DNA of 29,648 nt from contig DAOPPB010000010.1 in NCBI GenBank assembly GCA_035358315.1, positions 1-29,648 of the forward strand. Direction: 5' to 3'. The translations under genes were made by a program, and so were the position numbers. Source of the DNA: JAAZNV01 sp035358315. GTDB taxonomy: Bacteria; Patescibacteriota; WWE3; UBA101185; UBA10185. Shown here piece after piece: positions 15,877 to 22,622 of this stretch. The notes beneath the pieces were generated by a model. The model was given only the letters and a program-made list of their open reading frames with translations, ran no database searches and had not been told where the DNA came from. Within the stretch, counting starts at the first letter, position 1. Each line of letters begins with the position of its first letter.

Positions 15877-15916
15877 AAGGCGCTAAATAAGATGAAAATT
15901 TCTCAGTTAGCGCCTT
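15877..15916 (-). terminator. Strong hairpin between the two surface genes (terminator or attenuator)
   Basis: AAGGCGCTAA (15877-15886) pairs perfectly with TTAGCGCCTT (15907-15916), a 10-bp stem with a 20-nt loop, 7 nt after the stop of the surface protein gene. On the minus strand the sequence after the stem (CTCC...) is not T-rich, so termination may be partial; the T-tract (TTTTGCTTTTT) faces the plus strand. It may act as a leaky terminator or mRNA-stabilising hairpin. Confidence 0.5.
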
Positions 15917-15923
15917 TTGCTTT

Positions 15924-16826
15924 TTACATTTTCTTGGTTTTGACTGCTACAACGATTGATATTGTTGCGACAAGCAGAGCTATGGACCAGGAAAATATCT
16001 GGTTATTTGCGGTTGTTGTTGGGGCATTTCCTCCCGGTAACGGTTCTTCCGGTGTTGCAACAGGAGTTTCCGATGGTATGTTTGTTGGTACAAAAGTACC
16101 TGTCGGAGTAGGAACGTTGGTAGGTGTGTTGGTCGGAATCTCTGTGTTTGTCGGAGTAAATACAGGTGTATGTGTTTCTGTCGGTGTATTTGTCGGTGTT
16201 TCAGTAGGAACACTTGTACTCGTAGGTGTATTCGTTGGAATCTCAGTATTTGTCGGAGTCGGTGTATGCGTTTCTGTTGGGGTGTTTGTTGGGAGTGGCG
16301 TATAAGTGCTCGTAGGTATATTTGTCGGTGTTTCAGTAGGAATACTTGTACTCGTAGGTGTATTCGTTGGAATCTCAGTATTTGTTGGAGTTGGGGTATT
16401 CGTCGGAACGCTAGTGCTCGTAGGAGTTTGAGTTCCGGGGCATAAACACGGTCCGTGAGAAAGGTTAAAGTTTCCACTCCATTCCGAATATATCTCTGCG
16501 GTGGCATTTGTTACAGGACTACTTAAATTTGAGGTAGTAGTATAATGCGCCACATTACTCTGGAAGGGACTTCCCAGCGGAACATCTTCTTGTGCTCCAT
16601 TTGCCCATGTGACATGAATACTGGCCGGTTTCAACGCATCTTCTGCTATCTGGTTTATTACAAAGTGCCACTCACTTGAATTGCATTCGTGGTCTCTAAG
16701 AGAGCCACTGTGAACATATATCGTCTTTGTGCCCTGAACTTCTTGAGATAGAACACCCAGCGGATTATGTCCTAACATTAGTATTACAACAACTGCTATT
16801 AAAAGATATTTAACTCTTCCTTTCAT
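15924..16826 (-). CDS. Pro/Thr-stalk surface protein with LPxTG-like (LPGGN) sorting tail
   Basis: 300 residues. Signal peptide about 1-27 (ending near GVLSQE). Globular domain about 30-130 with HECNSSEWHFVINQI and WSGNFNLSHGPC and cysteines at 48, 127 and 129. Low-complexity stalk 133-262 made of PTNTPT/TEIPTNTP/PTETPT units. Then EEPLPGGN (263-267 for LPGGN), a hydrophobic helix (about 277-294) and a basic tail KTKKM. That order is the architecture of a cell-wall sorting signal, with GGN replacing xTG. The stalk is probably glycosylated, which is inference. A strong Shine-Dalgarno GGAGGTGA (16834-16841) lies 7 nt from the ATG, and a sigma-70 promoter is seen about 60 nt upstream. It lies 100 nt upstream of the lipoprotein gene on the same strand. 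Confidence 0.8.
   Translation of the reverse strand: MKGRVKYLLIAVVVILMLGHNPLGVLSQEVQGTKTIYVHSGSLRDHECNSSEWHFVINQIAEDALKPASIHVTWANGAQEDVPLGSPFQSNVAHYTTTSNLSSPVTNATAEIYSEWSGNFNLSHGPCLCPGTQTPTSTSVPTNTPTPTNTEIPTNTPTSTSIPTETPTNIPTSTYTPLPTNTPTETHTPTPTNTEIPTNTPTSTSVPTETPTNTPTETHTPVFTPTNTEIPTNTPTNVPTPTGTFVPTNIPSETPVATPEEPLPGGNAPTTTANNQIFSWSIALLVATISIVVAVKTKKM
16187..16397. repeat. Two near-identical 79-bp repeats, 132-bp offset, within the stalk coding sequence
   Basis: Positions 16187-16265 and 16319-16397 differ at only a few bases. The 132-nt offset equals 44 codons, so the repeat keeps the frame and duplicates a stalk segment (IPTNTPTSTS...). The unit could expand or contract by recombination and change stalk length. 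Confidence 0.75.
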
Positions 16827-16889
16827 GTTTGTCTCACCTCCGAGAGACGGATTGTTATTGATTTTTTAAGGTGCCTTTTATTAGCTCGG

Positions 16890-16918
16890 ATTATACCTAA
16901 AAGCCCGTTTTTTAGCAA
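16890..16918 (-). promoter_or_regulatory. Sigma-70 promoter for the surface protein/lipoprotein genes
   Basis: On the minus strand, TTGCTA (16918-16913), a 17-nt spacer and TATAAT (16895-16890). It predicts a leader of about 57 nt that carries the strong Shine-Dalgarno of the gene starting at 16826, in contrast to the leaderless neighbours. Confidence 0.65.
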
Positions 16919-16995
16919 ATAGATATGGAGTTAATTCGGTTTCAATATTGTGATTTGATTTAGTTATGAATTTAGTTTTTGTTCAGTTTTTGCGG

Positions 16996-17001
16996 TAAAA
17001 T
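16996..17001 (+). promoter_or_regulatory. -10 box of dnaG, leaderless type
   Basis: TAAAAT ends 7 nt before the ATG at 17009. The -35 region is weak. It supports the 17009 start over the in-frame TTG at 16979. Confidence 0.4.
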
Positions 17002-17008
17002 TAACCCG

Positions 17009-18787
17009 ATGGAAGATGCAGTAACTCAAATAAAACAAAAACTGGACATCGTTGATGTTATAGGTAGTTACATAAGTTTAAAAAAATCCGGAAGGAATTA
17101 TAAGGCTCTTTGTCCTTTTCATGCCGAAAAAACGCCGTCTTTCATGGTTTCCCAGGAATTGCAGATCTATAAGTGTTTCGGGTGCGGAGTCGGTGGAGAT
17201 ATTTTTAACTTTGTGGAAGCCATTGAAGGTGTTGATTTTCCGCGGGCGTTGGAGATATTAGCCGATAAGGCAGGTGTAACGCTTGTTAAATCGAAGGATT
17301 ATGACGCTCAGAATCAGATCAAAAAGAAGATTTACGAGATAAATGAAATTACGACTAAGTTTTATCAGTACATTCTTCTTAATCATAAAATAGGAACGAA
17401 TGCTTTAAAGTACCTGAAAAAGGAACGAAAACTGAGTGAAGATTCTATCAAGGCATTTAGATTGGGATACGCCCCGGATTCCTGGGATGCTCTTTATAAG
17501 TTTCTTAGCAAAAAAGGCTTCAAAGACGAAGATTTAGTTTTATCGGGAGTTGCTGTAAAGAGAAGTTCCGGAAACGAGCTTATAGATAAATTTAGAGGCA
17601 GAGTCATTTTTCCCTTAGTTGATGTGGACAACAAAGTTTTGGGATTTACGGGAAGGACTATTTTCGATAAAGAACCGAAGTATCTTAACACGGGCGAAAC
17701 TCCCGTTTTTCATAAATCTTTTTTCATTTTTGGACTGGATAAAAGCAGATTGGCTATAAAGAAAACAGGCGCAGTTTTTGTTGAGGGGCAGATGGATGTT
17801 ATAAGCGCCTATCAATGTGGAATAAATAATGTAGTGTGTATTTCCGGTACATCCCTGACGGAAAATCAGCTTAATATATTAAGTAGGTATACTCAGGACT
17901 TAACTTTTTGTTTTGATTCTGATTTTGCCGGAATAGAAGCTTCTTACAGAGCTATAGAGATGGCGGAGAAAAAGAATTTTAATGTCAGGGTTGCGCTAAT
18001 CCCCGAACCTTTTAAGGACCTAGATGAGCTAATAAGATCTGATCCCGTTACGGCAAGAAGAATTATTGAAAATCCTGTGCCTGTATATGATTTTTTTCTT
18101 GCTACGACTTTAAAAAAACACAATAAAGAAACTGCTATCGGAAAAAAAGAAATAATGGAAGATTTAGTCCCGTTGTTTTCAAAAATATCAAATAAAGTTT
18201 TACTGGAACACTATGTAAAACAAATATCTTCAGAATTAAATATATCCGAAGATACAATTTATTCCCTTTTTAGAGAGAGTTTACCGGAGCGAGAGGAAAA
18301 TTATGAGGATTTTAGGGAGGCAGAAGAAAAATCTCCCGTCAGAATGTATGGACCAGAAGGTCACTTTATATCGCTTGTTCTCAAAGCCCCGATAAATTTG
18401 GCAAAAGAATCCTTGAATAAACTGAAAAAGGAAGATTTCCTTAACGGGAATATCGCAGAAATATTTTCACATTTACAGACTTATGTGAAGGACAGAAAAA
18501 GAGATATTAACATCAAGACTTTTTTGGAAGGTCTCAACGAGAATTTGAAAGGTATTGCCTCCGAGCTGTATATGTGGGATTTTACTCAACAAACTGAAGA
18601 TGAGGAACGCAGAAAATTACTGGGAAAAGGTTTGAATGAACTGACTGATAGAATTAAAAAAGATTCTGTCAGAAGACAGTTGCAAATTATCTCGGGTGAT
18701 ATTAAAATGGCCGAAACCAAAAAGGATACTAAGGAGGTAGAAAGGCTTACAAAAAAGTTCGAAAAATTGTCAAAAAGCCTTATATAG
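17009..18787 (+). CDS. dnaG: DNA primase
   Basis: 592 residues, normal for DnaG. It synthesises RNA primers for replication. The N-terminal CHC2 zinc-binding domain has Cys35-x2-His38 (CPFHAEKTPSF) and Cys56-x2-Cys59 (YKCFGCGVGGD). The catalytic core has the TOPRIM motifs VFVEGQMD (Glu259) and FCFDSDFAG (Asp303, Asp305). The C-terminal part (about 450-592) is a helical helicase-interaction region with low conservation. ATG 17009 aligns with the usual DnaG N-terminus. It is followed 88 nt later by rpoD, the remains of the classical macromolecular-synthesis cluster; rpsU is not upstream here. Confidence 0.97.
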   Translation: MEDAVTQIKQKLDIVDVIGSYISLKKSGRNYKALCPFHAEKTPSFMVSQELQIYKCFGCGVGGDIFNFVEAIEGVDFPRALEILADKAGVTLVKSKDYDAQNQIKKKIYEINEITTKFYQYILLNHKIGTNALKYLKKERKLSEDSIKAFRLGYAPDSWDALYKFLSKKGFKDEDLVLSGVAVKRSSGNELIDKFRGRVIFPLVDVDNKVLGFTGRTIFDKEPKYLNTGETPVFHKSFFIFGLDKSRLAIKKTGAVFVEGQMDVISAYQCGINNVVCISGTSLTENQLNILSRYTQDLTFCFDSDFAGIEASYRAIEMAEKKNFNVRVALIPEPFKDLDELIRSDPVTARRIIENPVPVYDFFLATTLKKHNKETAIGKKEIMEDLVPLFSKISNKVLLEHYVKQISSELNISEDTIYSLFRESLPEREENYEDFREAEEKSPVRMYGPEGHFISLVLKAPINLAKESLNKLKKEDFLNGNIAEIFSHLQTYVKDRKRDINIKTFLEGLNENLKGIASELYMWDFTQQTEDEERRKLLGKGLNELTDRIKKDSVRRQLQIISGDIKMAETKKDTKEVERLTKKFEKLSKSLI

Positions 18788-18875
18788 AGTATAAATTTCC
18801 TGTATCACATTAATAACTTATATAAATTTTGCCTCATTAGAGGACACGTTTATTTATCGGATTAAATAATAAAAA

Positions 18876-20315
18876 ATGCCAAAGAAACCAATAAAAAAAG
18901 TAATTTCTAAAAAAAATCCCGTAAAGGAAAAGGAAAAGAAAAAGGGAAAAAACAAGAAGAATGAGCATGTTAATAAGAAAAAGCAAGTCACACCCAAAGT
19001 TGCAGCAAAAAAAGAAAAAGTAAAAAAGGAAATGCCCCGAAAACTAAATCCTGAGCCAGAGGACGAGGATTTAGAGTCCGCTTCAAAAGAAAGAAGATTA
19101 AAGATAAATTCACAAGACTTAGCAATAAAAAAGCTAGTAAAAAAGGGAAAAAAACAAGGTTATTTGACCTTGGACGATGTTCTGCTTTTCTTTCCGAATG
19201 CCGAGGAAGACATCGAAACTTTGGATTTCCTTTACGAGAAACTGATGGATTCCGGTATAGATGTTTTTGATATCAGTTCAGAGAAAGAAGCCGAGAAAGT
19301 AGCCAAACTTGAGGAGATAGATCTTTCTAAAATTAAACTGGATAAAACAACCACTTCGGACCCTGTCAGAATGTATCTTAAAGAAATAGGTACCTACGAT
19401 CTTTTGTCAAAGGATGAGGAAGTTGAGTTGGCAAAGAAAGTGGAAACCGCAAGATTAAGAGAATTAACTGCGGAAATGCAGAAATCACTTGGTAGAAAAC
19501 CTACTTCAAGGGAAATATGTGCCGAAATGGGGATAAATGAGAAGGTTTTAGCTGATATTGAAGCGAATATGAAAAAGTACACTCTCGAAGAAGGTGAGCG
19601 GGCAAAAGAAATTCTGGCACGAGCCAATCTAAGACTTGTAGTATCAATAGCAAAAAAATACATGGGCAGAGGTCTTCAGTTTTTGGACTTGATTCAGGAA
19701 GGAAACATAGGTCTTATGAGGGCCGTAGATAAATTTGACTGGAGAAGAGGCTTCAAGTTTTCTACTTATGCGACATGGTGGATAAGACAGGCTATAACCA
19801 GAGCAATTGCCGACCAGGCAAAGGTTATACGAATTCCTGTCCACATGGTAGAGACCATAAATAAGTATAAAAAAATAGAAAGACAACTGGAGCAAAAATA
19901 TGAAAGGGCTCCTACTCCTGAGGAAATAGCCAAAGCCATGGGTATAGAGCCGGAAAAAGCTCACGAAATTATAAAAATATCCCAAAACCCGACTTCTTTG
20001 GAAACTCCTGTCGGAAAAGAAGAAGATACCCGATTAAAAGAATTTATTGAAGATGAGGTTACTTTGTCCCCGTTTGAATCGGCCAGCAGAGAATTACTTA
20101 AAGATCACATAGGAGATGTTTTGCACACTTTAAATGCCAGGGAGAAAAGGGTGCTGGAACTGCGTTTTGGGCTTAAAGACGGAAGAACAAGAACTCTGGA
20201 GGAGGTTGGTAAGGAATTTGGAGTTACAAGAGAGAGAATAAGGCAGATAGAAGCCAAGGCTTTAAGAAAATTAAGACACCCGTCAAGAAGCAAAAAACTT
20301 AGAGATTACCTTTAA
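18876..20315 (+). CDS. rpoD: Primary RNA polymerase sigma factor (sigma-70)
   Basis: 479 residues. A very Lys-rich N-terminal extension (about 1-55) precedes a region 1.1-like domain (76-132: LVKKGKKQGYLTLDDVLLFF). Region 1.2 starts at DPVRMYLKEIG (162-172). Regions 2.1-2.4 are nearly canonical (about 250-325: DLIQEGNIGLMRAVDKFDWRR, STYATWWIRQAITRAI). Region 3 follows, and region 4 (about 419-479) has the helix-turn-helix LEEVGKEFGVTRERIRQIE. It directs transcription from the -35/-10 promoters noted in this window; the region 2.4/3.0 surface is the part expected to read the TGn extended -10 seen repeatedly here. It is preceded by AT-rich sequence without a Shine-Dalgarno. Confidence 0.97.
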   Translation: MPKKPIKKVISKKNPVKEKEKKKGKNKKNEHVNKKKQVTPKVAAKKEKVKKEMPRKLNPEPEDEDLESASKERRLKINSQDLAIKKLVKKGKKQGYLTLDDVLLFFPNAEEDIETLDFLYEKLMDSGIDVFDISSEKEAEKVAKLEEIDLSKIKLDKTTTSDPVRMYLKEIGTYDLLSKDEEVELAKKVETARLRELTAEMQKSLGRKPTSREICAEMGINEKVLADIEANMKKYTLEEGERAKEILARANLRLVVSIAKKYMGRGLQFLDLIQEGNIGLMRAVDKFDWRRGFKFSTYATWWIRQAITRAIADQAKVIRIPVHMVETINKYKKIERQLEQKYERAPTPEEIAKAMGIEPEKAHEIIKISQNPTSLETPVGKEEDTRLKEFIEDEVTLSPFESASRELLKDHIGDVLHTLNAREKRVLELRFGLKDGRTRTLEEVGKEFGVTRERIRQIEAKALRKLRHPSRSKKLRDYL

Positions 20316-20343
20316 TCGGCAGTCTTAAAATAGCAATCGGGAT

Positions 20344-20372
20344 TAGAAAAATATCTCTGAAAAGGGTATAAT
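20344..20372 (+). promoter_or_regulatory. Sigma-70 promoter with very short leader
   Basis: TAGAAA (20344-20349), a 17-nt spacer and a consensus TATAAT (20367-20372), ending 11 nt before the ATG at 20384. The predicted leader is about 5 nt. Confidence 0.6.
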
Positions 20373-20383
20373 AGCCCGTAGTT

Positions 20384-22495
20384 ATGGAAGGAACAATTTA
20401 CTTAAACAAGAATAAAAAAGATCAAAACCAACCTCCTGAAGAAAGAAAGGAGCAGGAGGAACTTGTTGCCTCTACCAATTTAGTAAATATACAGGAACAA
20501 AGTGTGTCGGAAGATAAAAATATGTCTGTAAATGCAAGTAAAGGCGAAGATGAAGAGGAGTCATCATGGAAGCCGGGTTTTTTACAGCCCGAAGAGAGAT
20601 TGATTCAGGAGGCTTCGGAAATAGCAAACGCCTTATCGCCGGATAAAGTCCCCGCCCATTTTGAAAAGCAGGGTATTGAAAAAGATTTGTCTAAGACGGG
20701 GGAGAATTTTCCTAACGGAAATAATAGTTTATCTCTGGAGGCAGAAACTATTAAAGCAAAAAGCAGTGTTCCTTACGGTTCCGGTCTTAGCGCAAACGGT
20801 GTAAATAGTGTAAATGTTGCAAACAAATCTTCAGAGGGTCTTTCGGAACCGTTTTTTGACTACTTAGAAAGATTTAAAATCGCAGTAGTTGAAGAAAATA
20901 AGAGGGCTACTAATCCGATATTCGTTGATGAAATAGCCACCAAAGTGGCTCAATTTTATGAAAGCGTAAGAAGAGTAATTGACTGGAAAGAAGAGCATCT
21001 GGTAAGAAGGGCCGTAATAGATAGAGTTCTCAAAAGAAAGTTTGTATCAAAACTGTACGGCATTAGTATACTACCGGACGTTAATCCCGAAGAAGCCGCC
21101 GAACCTTTTGTAATGGAGCTTGTGAGGACAGGATATTTTCCCAACGGCAAGATCGCCCGGGAAAAAATATACGAAATTCAGAAACTATTAACTAAATACC
21201 TTTATATACTGAATAACGCACGTATAGAAAAAGTGGATACGGAGAGCGGAAACAAAAAGGAAATAAAAGCAAAAACAAAAGAAAGAGTGAATTTTTATAA
21301 TTGGGTAATAAGTATAGCTTCGTGTGAGATAGAAGAAGTATTGGATCCGCCGCTGAGAGAGACTGCTCTTTTGGACCTTATGACCAGATGCCTACTGGAT
21401 AGAATAAAAGTTATTCCTGCTGAGGAAATCTCAGAAGAAGACAAGTATATTCAGACCTACATTTCCGTTCATAAAACGCTGTTTAACCTGGATGAGCCGA
21501 TAATCAGTTTTCATGTTTTAAGATACAAATATCCTGAGTTTTGTGATTCACACTTAGAAAATTCTTTACCGGAGTTTACCGATAAGATTTTTGAGGTCCG
21601 AAAAGAAATAGAGGGATATCTGAATTACCCCAAAGCTTCGGAGTTTTATGTTGTTGCCGATAAATACGACGCCCCCTATCTGCTTATAGGTGACGCGATG
21701 AACAGACTAGCGGATAACATTGATGAAATTGATAGAAAAGTTCTGGATAAACCATCTTTCTTGTCTGCGATAGAAGTTTCCTATAAAGAAAGATTAGCCA
21801 CTTTGAAAAAGAGATTATCAAAACTGGCAATTTTTTCTACACTTTCTATTTTCGTGGCCGGATTTGCCAGCCTTTTAATTTTTGAAATACCTATCGCTAA
21901 GTTAGTGCGCGGATATTTTAGCCCGTGGGCAATAGCTGCTGATTTAGGAATTCCTACCGCTTTAATGTTCATTCTTGTATGGATGATCAAACCTCCTTCG
22001 GACGATAATTTGGATGTTGCCAAAAATGAGGTTGAGAAAATAGTTTACAAATCCGATGAATTAGATGTTTATGAAATTGAGTTGAAGAAAAAAAGCAGAA
22101 AATTTATGGATATTGTTTTTGCCTTTTTCTACACAATCGGCGGGCTTTTATCTCTCTGCGCGATATTCTGGGTTTTTAAACTTGCCAATGTACCATGGAC
22201 ATCCATGTATATAGATACCGTTAACGTTGCGATGATTGTTGCCTCTGCCATGGTTATAAGAAGAAGGTCAAAAGAAATCACTGTAGTTGAAAAAGCCAAT
22301 ATGGTGGAATTTTTCCTGGATTTTTTCTCTATCCCATTGGCTAAAATAGGTAATTGGTTTAGTGAAAAGTGGCGTGAATACAATGTTGTAAGTGCTTTTT
22401 TTACCGCGTTAATAGACCTTCCTTTTTCTACATTTGTTGCTGCAATTGAAGGATGGAGAAACTTTATTAAAGAGAAAAGAATTGAGATAAAGTAA
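20384..22495 (+). CDS. Multi-domain membrane protein of unknown function
   Basis: 703 residues, not recognised. Residues 1-160 are acidic, polar and low in hydrophobics, probably disordered. Residues about 160-475 form a long, mostly helical charged domain. Then come two pairs of membrane segments (about 481-503 with 511-535, and 573-600 with 606-626), separated by a charged stretch rich in Glu and Lys that may be a coiled coil. The C-terminal part is amphipathic (FFSIPLAKIGNWFSEKWREY, then FIKEKRIEIK). The long soluble N-terminus is probably cytoplasmic. It lies directly downstream of rpoD but has its own consensus promoter. I have no basis for a function; it may be a lineage-conserved envelope protein. 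Confidence 0.8.
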   Translation: MEGTIYLNKNKKDQNQPPEERKEQEELVASTNLVNIQEQSVSEDKNMSVNASKGEDEEESSWKPGFLQPEERLIQEASEIANALSPDKVPAHFEKQGIEKDLSKTGENFPNGNNSLSLEAETIKAKSSVPYGSGLSANGVNSVNVANKSSEGLSEPFFDYLERFKIAVVEENKRATNPIFVDEIATKVAQFYESVRRVIDWKEEHLVRRAVIDRVLKRKFVSKLYGISILPDVNPEEAAEPFVMELVRTGYFPNGKIAREKIYEIQKLLTKYLYILNNARIEKVDTESGNKKEIKAKTKERVNFYNWVISIASCEIEEVLDPPLRETALLDLMTRCLLDRIKVIPAEEISEEDKYIQTYISVHKTLFNLDEPIISFHVLRYKYPEFCDSHLENSLPEFTDKIFEVRKEIEGYLNYPKASEFYVVADKYDAPYLLIGDAMNRLADNIDEIDRKVLDKPSFLSAIEVSYKERLATLKKRLSKLAIFSTLSIFVAGFASLLIFEIPIAKLVRGYFSPWAIAADLGIPTALMFILVWMIKPPSDDNLDVAKNEVEKIVYKSDELDVYEIELKKKSRKFMDIVFAFFYTIGGLLSLCAIFWVFKLANVPWTSMYIDTVNVAMIVASAMVIRRRSKEITVVEKANMVEFFLDFFSIPLAKIGNWFSEKWREYNVVSAFFTALIDLPFSTFVAAIEGWRNFIKEKRIEIK

Positions 22496-22587
22496 TGAGG
22501 TAAATAAAAGAGACACAGTAAAAGTAGTTTCTTTCAGAAATTATAGTAAATCATAGGAATCCCCTTCGTATTCAGTGTTTAATGTGA

Positions 22588-22616
22588 TTGACGCAACGGG
22601 CAAAAATTAATAAACT
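22588..22616 (+). promoter_or_regulatory. Sigma-70 promoter of the energy operon, leaderless type
   Basis: TTGACG (22588-22593), a 17-nt spacer and TAAACT (22611-22616), ending 6 nt before the ATG at 22623. Nothing like a Shine-Dalgarno lies between. Confidence 0.6.
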
Positions 22617-22622
22617 AAATTA

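Noticed and set aside
16187..16397. Possible CRISPR array
   Set aside because: The repeats are in-frame coding repeats of a Pro/Thr stalk with no spacers, and no cas genes are nearby.
15980..16507. Long open frames in other frames and on the plus strand across the stalk region (also 15871-16305, 16170-16445)
   Set aside because: They arise from the repetitive PTNTPT coding sequence and have Arg/Gln- or Val/Gly-rich translations with no start signals.
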